Shown piece after piece: positions 15,270-22,910 of a stretch of 24,504 nucleotides of DNA. The notes beneath the pieces were generated by a model, which was given only the letters and a program-made list of their open reading frames with translations, did not search any database and was not told the origin of the DNA. The stretch covers positions 1-24,504 of the forward strand of contig CADAXH010000002.1 in NCBI GenBank assembly GCA_902791785.1, read 5' to 3'. The position numbers and the translations under genes are program-made. This DNA is from an uncultured Ruminococcus sp. (GTDB lineage Bacteria; Bacillota; Clostridia; Oscillospirales; CAG-272). Numbering within the stretch: the first letter of the stretch is position 1; each line of letters starts with the position of its first letter.

Positions 15270-17687
15270 ATGGAACTTCTTGATTACGAGAAAAAACACA
15301 TGGATTATTTGAGACAAAATGCGGGCGAATGTTCACTTTTTCTTAAAAGAAACGGCGAATTTCCACTTGAGTCTCCATGCAGTCTTGTGCTGATTGGCAA
15401 CGGAGCAAGAAATACAATAAAAGGCGGGACAGGATCGGGAGACGTATCATCCCGCTTTTTCAAGTCCATAGAAGATGCTCTTGCTTCTGACGGATTCACA
15501 ATAACTTCTTCAGCATGGCTCGACGCATATGACGAGTTCAAAAAGAGCACCAAAAAGGAATATATCAGGGACACAAAAGCAAAGGCCAAAAAAGCACATA
15601 TATGGTCTGCTGTATATTCCATGGGTTTTTTTGAAGAAGAGAAAGATTACGACATTTCCTGCGATTATGACGGAGATGCATGCGTATATGTTCTGGCCAG
15701 AAATTCAGGCGAGGGAAATGACAGAAGAAACATCAAGGGCGACGTAAAACTGTCGGACAGGGAAGTCAGAGACATACTTTATCTCAACAAAAAGTTCAAA
15801 AAGTTCATGCTGGTTCTTAACGTCGGAGGAGTCGTGGATTTATCTACGGTTATGGAAGTGTCCAACATATTGCTCCTGTCTCAGCTTGGAGTTGTAACAG
15901 GAGAAGTCTTTTCAGACATTCTTCTGGGCAGAACAAACCCGTGCGGAAAACTTACAACAACGTGGGCTAAGCCCGAAGACTATCCATTTTTTGAAGAATT
16001 CGGGGACAGGGACGACACATATTACAAAGAGGGCATTTATGTAGGCTACAGGTATTTCAATACTGTAAATGCGCCGCTGTTGTTCCCGTTCGGATACGGA
16101 TTGTCTTATACGGATTTTGATATTTCGGTGTGCGACGTCTCGCTCAGCGGAAATGAGATGAAAGTAAAATGCATTGTAAAGAACACAGGGGAATACAGCG
16201 GGAAGGAAGTTGTTCAGGCATATGTCAGCAAACCCGTTGTGACACTGGACAATCCTTATACGGAACTCTGCAATTATGTGAAGACCGATCTTCTGAAACC
16301 GGGACAGGAGCAGGAAATAACTCTCGTCATTGATTTCTCAAAACTGACAAGCTACGACGAAAAGAGGGCATATACAATTCTCCAGAAAGGCACATATGTT
16401 ATAAGGATAGGCAATTCTTCGGTCAACCTGAAACCGGTTGCAAGATGCATTCTTAGTGAAGAAATAGTGGTTGAAAAACTCAGAAACAAGTGCAGGGACG
16501 AAAGCCTTTCGGATTTTACAGCAGAAGTAAATGACGAAGTGCTTGAAAATGTTCCGAAATTCATGCTGAACCTGTCTTTAGAGACAAGAATGGTCGAATA
16601 CGGAAATGACGAATATATTGATCCCCTGATTGAAAAGCTGTCTGACAAAGAGCTTGCATACATGTGCCTCGGACACTACAGCGGCGGAATAGCTACAATG
16701 GTGGGCTCATCCTGCAAACACGTCGTCGGAGGGGCAGGAGAAACCGTTCTAAGGATTCCCGAAATCAAGGAACACCTCACAATGGCAGACGGACCTGCGG
16801 GACTCAGACTGAAAAGAGAATATGGAGTAGACGAGCGGGGAGTGTATGACGTGGTGATGGATCCGCTGGTGGAAAGGATGGTAGACTTTTTGCCAAAGCC
16901 TGCAGCAATGTTCATCAGACCACCAAAGAACCGTCACGGAACGATTCATCATCAGTATACGACTGCAATCCCTATAGGAACAGCCATTGCTCAAAGCTTC
17001 AATGACAGATTCGCATTTGATTGCGGCGAATTGGTGGCAGAAGAAATGAAGATGTTCGGAGTGGATCTGTGGCTCGCACCTGCGCTCAACATACACAGAA
17101 ACATATTGTGCGGCAGGAATTTCGAATATTATTCGGAAGATCCGTATGTGTCTGGAAGAACAGCCTCAATGATGACAAGAGGGGTTCAGCAGACAAACGG
17201 ACTCGGTGTTACAATCAAACATTTTGCCTGCAACAATCAGGAGTTCAACAGAAACAACTCAAATTCGCACGTCAGCGAAAGAGCATTGAGAGAGATATAT
17301 CTGAAAGGATTTGAAATTTGCATAAAGGATGCAAATCCCAAAGCTGTCATGACGAGTTACAATCTGATCAACGGAACACACACATCTGAATCTCATGAGC
17401 TTATAAACGACATACTGAGATGCGAATGGAATTATGACGGCCTCATAATGACGGACTGGATTGCTTCTGGAAGACGTTTCTGCTCCAAGAGCAAATATCC
17501 CGCTCCTTATGCTTCGAAAAACATACTGGCGGGAAACGACCTGACTATGTCCGGATGTCCAAAAGATTACAAAGATATCCTTAAAGCACTGAAGCAGGGA
17601 AGACTGAAACGTCAGGATCTGGTTTACAGCGCATCGAGAATATACAGGTCGATCATAAGACAAAAGAAAAATGAGTCATTTGTATGA
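15270..17687 (+). CDS. GH3 beta-glycosidase with permuted domain order
   Basis: An 805-residue family 3 glycosidase, probably a beta-glucosidase or beta-xylosidase. The domains are in reversed order. The sandwich domain that is normally C-terminal comes first (about 35-284; GGTGSGDVSS at 52-61, FPFGYGLSY near 272-280). A fibronectin-III-like domain follows (about 285-400), and the TIM-barrel domain comes last (about 430-800). The barrel has MADGPAGLRL near 504-513, CGRNFEYYSEDP, KHFACNNQE from Lys650 and nucleophile Asp729 in LIMTDW. This arrangement is known from some rumen Clostridia (Butyrivibrio BglA type). There is no signal peptide. The ATG at 15270 follows TAAGGAG, which overlaps the GH10 stop; the longer in-frame start at 15216 lies inside GH10. 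Last gene of the operon. Confidence 0.92.
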   Translation: MELLDYEKKHMDYLRQNAGECSLFLKRNGEFPLESPCSLVLIGNGARNTIKGGTGSGDVSSRFFKSIEDALASDGFTITSSAWLDAYDEFKKSTKKEYIRDTKAKAKKAHIWSAVYSMGFFEEEKDYDISCDYDGDACVYVLARNSGEGNDRRNIKGDVKLSDREVRDILYLNKKFKKFMLVLNVGGVVDLSTVMEVSNILLLSQLGVVTGEVFSDILLGRTNPCGKLTTTWAKPEDYPFFEEFGDRDDTYYKEGIYVGYRYFNTVNAPLLFPFGYGLSYTDFDISVCDVSLSGNEMKVKCIVKNTGEYSGKEVVQAYVSKPVVTLDNPYTELCNYVKTDLLKPGQEQEITLVIDFSKLTSYDEKRAYTILQKGTYVIRIGNSSVNLKPVARCILSEEIVVEKLRNKCRDESLSDFTAEVNDEVLENVPKFMLNLSLETRMVEYGNDEYIDPLIEKLSDKELAYMCLGHYSGGIATMVGSSCKHVVGGAGETVLRIPEIKEHLTMADGPAGLRLKREYGVDERGVYDVVMDPLVERMVDFLPKPAAMFIRPPKNRHGTIHHQYTTAIPIGTAIAQSFNDRFAFDCGELVAEEMKMFGVDLWLAPALNIHRNILCGRNFEYYSEDPYVSGRTASMMTRGVQQTNGLGVTIKHFACNNQEFNRNNSNSHVSERALREIYLKGFEICIKDANPKAVMTSYNLINGTHTSESHELINDILRCEWNYDGLIMTDWIASGRRFCSKSKYPAPYASKNILAGNDLTMSGCPKDYKDILKALKQGRLKRQDLVYSASRIYRSIIRQKKNESFV

Positions 17688-17697
17688 GAAACAAATA

Positions 17698-17749
17698 AGA
17701 GGGTCCGATCAAAACCTGGTGAACCAGGTTTTGTGTCGGCCCTCTTTTT
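17698..17749 (+). terminator. Intrinsic terminator of the miaB-to-GH3 operon, possibly bidirectional
   Basis: A long stem: AGAGGG with a one-base bulge then CCGA, and inner CAAAACCTGG, loop TGAA, then CCAGGTTTTG, TCGG and CCCTCT, followed by five T (17745-17749). It begins 11 bases after the GH3 stop. On the minus strand the hairpin is followed by the moderately U-rich TATTTGTTT, so it may also stop the convergent yqeG/yhaN-like transcript. Confidence 0.92.
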
Positions 17750-17808
17750 CGCAACACTCAGCAAGCTTATCTGTCATTATTATATTTTCGGTTGGCCATA
17801 TTCCCGCT

Positions 17809-20112
17809 TCATGATAGTTTGGCAAGTGTATACTTTCCAACAGACTCCATTACTCTTTCCTCACGGTCGTGGCATGTGAACAGAATGGTCTGAACATTGG
17901 ATTCAGCCAGGGAACTCAGCAGCTTAAGTGCATGAGTGAGCCTTGAATTATCTGTTCTCGAGAAGCTCTCGTCAAAGAGCAGAGGAGGAGTTGCAGCCTT
18001 ATACAGAGTATCTATAAGTGCAAGTCTCAAAGAGATGTAAGTGATGTCTTCAGTTCCTGCAGACAGATTGTCAGCAGACCTGAAGTAGTGCCCGTCCTCA
18101 TACCGGACAGAGAAGTCTGTATCAAGCTGAACGGATGAATATTTGCCATCAGAAAGTTCGGACAGATATTTACCAGCACTGTCGGCAATCTTCGGTGAAA
18201 CGCTTTCCCTGAGTCTGCCGCTTGCGTTGTTCACAGCTTCTATCGCCATGACGTAAGCAACATATTTCTGTTTGTATGTCTCAAGAAGACGGGTCTTTGA
18301 ATCAAGTTCGACGGCGAGGTTGGCAGGGTCTTCATTTGTCGCTCTGAAAACAGAGATGTCGTTTTTGAGCTGCTGCATCCTCTCTGCAAGATTGTCCAGA
18401 GATGCTTTGAGAAAACGGAATTCCTTTTCTTTCTTTTCATAGTCGAATTTGGCAAGTTCTTCTTCGTTGAATTCCATTGTCATGACAGCCTGCAGATAGT
18501 CCTGCTTGTACTGGCTGAGAGTCTCGTCTATGTTTTCAATTGAGCGTTTTTCTACATTTGTATTATTATTCAGAACGCCAAGCAGCTCCTTGCTTTTTCG
18601 GCATTCTTCTATCGCGGATCTGAGAGAGGAGAGAATGTCTTCGGAAACCTGGAAACCATCGCTTGAAAGCTTGTCGGATATCTGCCTCTTCAGCGCATTA
18701 AGCTTGTCTGTTTTATCGTTGAGATTGTCTTCGGATGACCTGAGAGTTTCAGTTATGAGGGTAATGACTGTTTCGTCTCTCATCGCAGCGCTCATGGTCT
18801 CAGAGAACTCCTCGTACGACTTGCAGTTGAACTTTGAATACATATTTTTCAGTTTTTTGTTTGCCCCGCTCTTGGCAGATATAACAATGAGCGAAACAAC
18901 AAACAGCACAGCAAAAGCGGATACGAATACGATTGCAAGGTTCTGCGGAATCGTCGGTATGAAGAATGCTGCCCCTGCAGCCACCAGCAGAAGAACGGAC
19001 AGGATCAGGGTGATAAGAGATACCATCCCCAGCGTCTGGACTTTTTTGTGGTTGTTTCTGATGTTCTCAATAAGCTCAGCGCGTCTGTGCGGATCGGAAC
19101 CCAGATTATTGAACAGCTGCACCTTTTCAGCCATGCTCTTCATTTTTGCCTGCGCTTCGTCCCTTGACTTCTTAGCTTCCCTGTATGACTCCTGTGCGCT
19201 GTTCAGTTCGAATTCGCACTTTTTCAGGCCGTCAGAGTACCTGTCTTCATACACTCTTGCTCCGAAATGCTTTTTGTCTGAGAGGGCCTCTTCCTCTTTT
19301 TTCTTTGCTTCGGAATAGGAAGAGTATGTTTCCTGGCGCTTTTTCATCAGTTTGTAGACTGTGTATTTGTTCCAGAGATCCATCTCCTTTGAAACTTTAT
19401 CAAATCTCTCTTTGGATGTTTCAAGTTTCTGTTTTGTTTCTCTGTAGTTTCCTTCTGCGACTATGAGGGCAGAACTTCCGCCTTCAGCTTTTTCAAGCCT
19501 TTCGCTTAAAGAGTCGCACTCCTTCTGCAGGTCATAAATCCTGCCGCCATTCTGGTTTTTATACAAAAGTATTTTTCTCGCATCATCCAGCTTTTTCACG
19601 GCTTTTTGGACATTTACGTCTTCGCTTCCGGAGAAGAGAATATTCTGTGCAGCCTCGGCAAGATCCTTTCCTCCGACCTTGCTGTCTGTCAGCTGATCTA
19701 TGAATGCGGTGCTGTTGAATACGGATTCATTTACACCAAAGAAGACTTCGCCTGGTACCTTTCCCTGGAAGACAGGTCTGCCTGAAGACAGCTCTGTTAC
19801 AACACATCTTTCGCTGAGTTTGGCTTTTCCGTCTGAACCGTATACGCAATAGTTGTCCCTGTCGATTCTGAACTGATGCCCGTTTTCGCTGACGTCTATG
19901 TATCCGGATGCCCTGAGGGTGTTCCAGCTTATGTATCTGAGCTTTTCGTCACCTCTTCCTGCAAGTCCGTAGAAGATAAACTTGATGAAGTTGCACAGAG
20001 TGCTCTTGCCGCTCTCGTTGTTTCCCCTGATGATGTTGATACCTTTTCCGAGATCAACCGATACGTCCTGGAGTTTTCCGAAACTGCGGATTACTATTGT
20101 GTCAATCGTCAA
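17809..20112 (-). CDS. YhaN-like SMC/Rad50-type ATPase with internal membrane hairpin
   Basis: A 767-residue ABC-type ATPase of the RecN/SbcC/YhaN kind. Walker A GNNESGKST (30-38) opens an N-terminal half resembling YhaN (IRSFGKL, IDRDN). Long charged coiled coils flank two membrane segments at about 355-411. The C-terminal half has signature LSAGTED (683-689) and Walker B LLFDESF with Asp714-Glu715. B. subtilis YhaN works with the SbcD-like nuclease YhaO; none is visible here. The TTG at 20112 is chosen because AAAGGAG precedes it by about 8 bases; an upstream TTG at 20130 would contain that site. It overlaps the yqeG end by 11 bases, so translation is probably coupled. A role in DNA-end handling at the membrane is inference; substrate unknown. 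Confidence 0.82.
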   Translation of the reverse strand: MTIDTIVIRSFGKLQDVSVDLGKGINIIRGNNESGKSTLCNFIKFIFYGLAGRGDEKLRYISWNTLRASGYIDVSENGHQFRIDRDNYCVYGSDGKAKLSERCVVTELSSGRPVFQGKVPGEVFFGVNESVFNSTAFIDQLTDSKVGGKDLAEAAQNILFSGSEDVNVQKAVKKLDDARKILLYKNQNGGRIYDLQKECDSLSERLEKAEGGSSALIVAEGNYRETKQKLETSKERFDKVSKEMDLWNKYTVYKLMKKRQETYSSYSEAKKKEEEALSDKKHFGARVYEDRYSDGLKKCEFELNSAQESYREAKKSRDEAQAKMKSMAEKVQLFNNLGSDPHRRAELIENIRNNHKKVQTLGMVSLITLILSVLLLVAAGAAFFIPTIPQNLAIVFVSAFAVLFVVSLIVISAKSGANKKLKNMYSKFNCKSYEEFSETMSAAMRDETVITLITETLRSSEDNLNDKTDKLNALKRQISDKLSSDGFQVSEDILSSLRSAIEECRKSKELLGVLNNNTNVEKRSIENIDETLSQYKQDYLQAVMTMEFNEEELAKFDYEKKEKEFRFLKASLDNLAERMQQLKNDISVFRATNEDPANLAVELDSKTRLLETYKQKYVAYVMAIEAVNNASGRLRESVSPKIADSAGKYLSELSDGKYSSVQLDTDFSVRYEDGHYFRSADNLSAGTEDITYISLRLALIDTLYKAATPPLLFDESFSRTDNSRLTHALKLLSSLAESNVQTILFTCHDREERVMESVGKYTLAKLS

Positions 20113-20635
20113 TTCCTTCACTCCTTTCAAAGCACCTGTCGGCGTTGTTCTTCCTGAATTTTTTTACGATGGGTCTTTCCATCGCACGTTTGAATTTTAT
20201 AAACAGATTTTCTTTGTCGTTGATGGGTTTTGTCAGTATGGCCAATGCACCGCCTTTTCTTGCACACCCTATATCGGTGAAAACCTGATCTCCGATGACC
20301 GCAACCTGATCCGGTCTGACACCGAACATTGTGCATGCCTCAACAATGGCCTTTTTTGAGGGCTTGAAGCTGTTGAATATGTAGGGAAGTCCGAGAGGAG
20401 TTGCAAACTCGCTAACTCGCTTTTCCACGTTGTTTGAGGCTATGAGGATGGATATATTGTTCTGTCTCAGCAGATTGATCCATTCATTGGCTTTCTCTGT
20501 GGGTATTTTTTCGCCATACGTGACAAGCGTATTGTCTATGTCGAGCACAACACAATTTATGCCTTTCTCTGTGAGAAAAGAAGGGCGTATTGAAAATGCC
20601 GAATCGAAATAGTAATCCGGTTGAAGTCTGCTCAT
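20102..20635 (-). CDS. yqeG: YqeG-family HAD-superfamily (IIIA) phosphatase
   Basis: A 177-residue HAD hydrolase of the YqeG/Gep4 family; the yeast relative is a phosphatidylglycerophosphate phosphatase, so a role in phospholipid synthesis is plausible. Seen: motif I LDIDNTLV with Asp32 and Asp34, motif II Ser67 in IASNN, a Lys in FKPSKKA (91-95), and motif IV GDQVFTD with Asp116 and Asp121. The start follows a strong AAAGGAGG. The Arg/Lys-rich C-terminus (FKRAMERPIVKKFRKNN) may contact membrane lipid. It is co-transcribed with the YhaN-like gene, which starts inside its last codons. Confidence 0.92.
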   Translation of the reverse strand: MSRLQPDYYFDSAFSIRPSFLTEKGINCVVLDIDNTLVTYGEKIPTEKANEWINLLRQNNISILIASNNVEKRVSEFATPLGLPYIFNSFKPSKKAIVEACTMFGVRPDQVAVIGDQVFTDIGCARKGGALAILTKPINDKENLFIKFKRAMERPIVKKFRKNNADRCFERSEGIDD

Positions 20636-20657
20636 TGTCGCCCTCCTTTCCGAGGAT

Positions 20658-20702
20658 AAAGAAAACTGCGCCTGGAATGTTCAATGCTCATTCGGGGCGC
20701 AG
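20658..20702 (-). terminator. Terminator or attenuator-like hairpin between yajC and yqeG
   Basis: Read on the minus strand: CTGCGCC, a 2-by-2 mismatch, GAATG, a 9-base loop, CATTC, GGCGCAG, then TTTTCTTT. It starts 15 bases after the yajC stop and ends only about 8 bases before the yqeG ribosome site. With no clear yqeG promoter in the gap, it may act as partial termination rather than an operon boundary. Confidence 0.75.
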
Positions 20703-20717
20703 TCGGTTTCCAGAAAA

Positions 20718-21206
20718 TTATTCTGTCTTTTCTTCTGTTTCTTCAGTGTTTTCAGTTGTTGTTGCAACTTCAACTTCAGATTCTTTTACTGCATCTGTGT
20801 TTTCTGTTGTTTCAGCAGGTGTATCTGTTGCCACAGGTTCATCAGCTTTCTTGTCTATGCTTGAAAGTGCACTGCGCTTAAATGTAAGTCTTGTTCTTTC
20901 TTTGCTTGTGATGATTGTGAATGTATCTTCTCTGACACGTACGACTCTTCCTACGATGCCTCCGACAGTAGTAATTTCGTCACCTACTCTGAGACTGTTG
21001 CGCATGTTGTCCTGTTCTCTCTGCTGTTTCTTCTGAGGTCTTAAAACCACAAAGTAGAAAACAAGGATGATAACTACGAGCATTCCCCAAAAGAACCACT
21101 GGCTTGAAAAAATGCTTGCGATTCCTGTTGGCTGTGCTGCTTGTGTGGTAGCCGGTTCGTCTGCAAGAAGAGCAGCGCCGCGGCCGATTAAACTCAATAT
21201 GTTCAT
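20718..21206 (-). CDS. yajC: Preprotein translocase accessory subunit YajC
   Basis: A small membrane protein of the SecDF-YajC complex that assists Sec-dependent export. 162 residues. A short N-terminal segment is followed by one membrane helix (about 37-55), the hallmark LRPQKKQQRE directly after it (55-64), and the cytoplasmic YajC fold LRVGDEITTVGGIVGRV (72-88). The last about 45 residues are a Thr/Glu-rich acidic tail with TTENT repeated, longer than the usual 90-110-residue YajC. The start has AAGGGGAAG upstream and a TATAAT promoter. secD/secF are not in the window, and tgt, a common neighbour of yajC, lies about 7 kb away on the other strand. Confidence 0.93.
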   Translation of the reverse strand: MNILSLIGRGAALLADEPATTQAAQPTGIASIFSSQWFFWGMLVVIILVFYFVVLRPQKKQQREQDNMRNSLRVGDEITTVGGIVGRVVRVREDTFTIITSKERTRLTFKRSALSSIDKKADEPVATDTPAETTENTDAVKESEVEVATTTENTEETEEKTE

Positions 21207-21238
21207 TTAAACTTCCCCTTGATTAAATCTTTTGAAAT

Positions 21239-21267
21239 ATTATACACTCACGTGGAAATAAAAGCAA
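21239..21267 (-). promoter_or_regulatory. Sigma-A promoter of yajC
   Basis: Minus strand: TTGCTT (21262-21267), 17-base spacer, perfect TATAAT (21239-21244), about 33 bases before the yajC ATG. Confidence 0.7.
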
Positions 21268-21344
21268 TATAAAACTTAATCAGAGTCTCATTCAAAAGGC
21301 AAAAATACGGAAAATCCAGTTGTGCAAAGGGATTTTGCTGACTC

Positions 21345-21373
21345 TTGATTTTTGAAAAAAAGTAGTGTATAAT
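21345..21373 (+). promoter_or_regulatory. Sigma-A promoter of pcp
   Basis: TTGATT (21345-21350), 17-base spacer, perfect TATAAT (21368-21373), transcription start expected near 21380, giving a leader of about 34 bases. Divergent from the yajC promoter across roughly 80 bases. Confidence 0.8.
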
Positions 21374-21413
21374 ACGCGAGTATTCGTGTGGAGCTATAAA
21401 GTAGGTGGGTTTT

Positions 21414-22016
21414 ATGAGAAAATTACTGCTTACAGGGTTCACTCCTTTCGGAGGAGAATCAATCAATCCTTCATGGGAAGCCGTGAAAAGAATTGAAAAT
21501 ATCGACGGCTTTGCCTTGCAAAAGGCAGAGATTCCGGTTGAATGGGATTCGGCTTTCAAAGTGTTGACCGAATCATGGGAACAGTACAATCCGGACTGTA
21601 TACTCATGGTTGGACAGGCCGGTTCCAGTGACTCCGTGCGAATCGAGAGGATAGCAATCAATCTGTGTTCCCCTATAAAGGACAACCGGGGAAAATATCA
21701 CCTGGATGATCCGAAAGAAACAAAAATTGACGAAAACGGACCGGATGCCATTTTCTCAAGTTTTGATTATGAGAAAATATCTGAGGCTCTGAAACGCGAA
21801 AACGTAAAGGCCAGATATTCATTCTCAGCGGGAACCTACCTGTGCAATTTCCTGCTTTATTCTGTTCTGAACAGAATCTACCAAGGCAAAATGTCAACCA
21901 GAGCCGGGTTTATTCATGTTCCTTACGCAAGCGAACAAAACAAAACAGACTCTCCGAGCATGAGTCTCGAAGAAATAACAAAAGCAGTGAAAACCGCAGC
22001 AAAAAATATTATCTAA
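21414..22016 (+). CDS. pcp: Pyrrolidone-carboxylate peptidase (pyroglutamyl peptidase I)
   Basis: A cytoplasmic cysteine peptidase (family C15) that removes N-terminal pyroglutamate from peptides. 200 residues, slightly shorter than the usual 205-215. Seen: N-terminal LLLTGFTPFGG (4-14), GQAGSSDSVRIERIAIN with Glu79, SAGTYLCNFLLY with Cys144, and GFIHVPY with His168, so the Glu-Cys-His triad is complete. The ATG at 21414 is preferred over an upstream GTG at 21405 because AGGTGG sits at the right distance. First gene of a two-gene operon with the lipoprotein 32 bases downstream. Confidence 0.95.
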   Translation: MRKLLLTGFTPFGGESINPSWEAVKRIENIDGFALQKAEIPVEWDSAFKVLTESWEQYNPDCILMVGQAGSSDSVRIERIAINLCSPIKDNRGKYHLDDPKETKIDENGPDAIFSSFDYEKISEALKRENVKARYSFSAGTYLCNFLLYSVLNRIYQGKMSTRAGFIHVPYASEQNKTDSPSMSLEEITKAVKTAAKNII

Positions 22017-22048
22017 TTTCTGCTGGCCTCTTTTCGAAAGGAAATTTG

Positions 22049-22849
22049 ATGAAGACTTTCTCAAAAATATTGGCGCTGGTGCTTGTTTTGTGCATGGCGG
22101 TGGTGCTGCTCTTGTCCTGCAACAAGGAAGAGAAGTATGCCGAGGTTGCCTTAAAGCATCTGGAAACCAAATATGAGACAAAAGAATTTGAAGTTAAGAA
22201 CATAGTCAGAGAAGGAAATACAAGCGGAAGATATGTAGTCGACGCCGTCTGCGACGACGACAATGTGCACTTCAATGTGTTTGTTTATTCATCTCTTCTG
22301 ATCAGCGATGGTTATTCGGTTGAAAAAGCGAACGCCGTGATGAGGGAACAGTTCAAGAACACACTGACCGACAATCTGCTTGGAGACTATGTAAGTGACG
22401 TTGAATGGCTCAGAATTTACAACGAGCCTCACACGGACTACAGTTTTGTGGATGTGGACAATCCCGATTCTGTGACGGCGGACAAAGTTGAGGATATTTA
22501 CAAGCTGAAATTCGTAAACGGACTCACGCTTGAAAAAGTATCCCAGCTTATCATCGACTGTTCAGACGCATTTTCCGAGGACTTCGGCTCACTTGAAAGC
22601 ATTACTTACGAGTTTGAACTTGACGGACTCAAATATGACGCAACTTTCCCCGTGAGCGTAACAAACAGCAAGACTGCTGAAGACGTACAGGAATTTCTGA
22701 AACAGAAAATAGAATCAAAATCTTCGGACGGAAATGCAACTTTCTACTGGCAGGAGACTGAAGCGATAGTAATTACGGTTGAAGACGAGTCTACAAGTAT
22801 TGAGACAACAGAGCAGACTGATGCAGTCAGCGACACAAAAAGAAGATAA
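22049..22849 (+). CDS. Predicted lipoprotein of unknown function
   Basis: A 266-residue protein with a lipoprotein signal peptide: Lys2 and Lys6, a hydrophobic core (7-20) and lipobox LLSC with the acylated Cys24. The mature protein is acidic, mixed alpha/beta in appearance, and ends in a Ser/Thr/Glu-rich tail. No catalytic or binding motif is recognised. The ATG at 22049 follows GAAAGGA; longer in-frame starts (21842) lie inside pcp and lack a signal peptide. It shares the pcp transcript and ends at a bidirectional terminator. A cell-surface role is all that can be supported. Confidence 0.85.
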   Translation: MKTFSKILALVLVLCMAVVLLLSCNKEEKYAEVALKHLETKYETKEFEVKNIVREGNTSGRYVVDAVCDDDNVHFNVFVYSSLLISDGYSVEKANAVMREQFKNTLTDNLLGDYVSDVEWLRIYNEPHTDYSFVDVDNPDSVTADKVEDIYKLKFVNGLTLEKVSQLIIDCSDAFSEDFGSLESITYEFELDGLKYDATFPVSVTNSKTAEDVQEFLKQKIESKSSDGNATFYWQETEAIVITVEDESTSIETTEQTDAVSDTKRR

Positions 22850-22859
22850 TTAACTGCAC

Positions 22860-22898
22860 AAAAAAAATACGGACTGGCGTTTGCCAGTCCGTTTTATT
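22860..22898. terminator. Bidirectional intrinsic terminator between the lipoprotein gene and ftsZ
   Basis: A perfect 10-bp stem ACGGACTGGC/GCCAGTCCGT (22869-22878, 22883-22892) with a 4-base loop. On the plus strand it runs into TTTTATT; on the minus strand into eight T (complement of 22860-22867, after one intervening base pair). It can stop both convergent transcripts. Confidence 0.92.
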
Positions 22899-22910
22899 CG
22901 GTTCGGTTAA

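Noticed and set aside
18506..19318. 270-residue plus-strand open frame opposite the YhaN-like gene
   Set aside because: It is a serine/leucine-rich antisense shadow of a gene with clear Walker motifs, without its own ribosome site or recognisable fold.
21842..22048. 335-residue version of the lipoprotein starting at 21842
   Set aside because: The extra part overlaps pcp out of frame and would hide the signal peptide; the ATG at 22049 has GAAAGGA before it and begins a proper lipoprotein signal.
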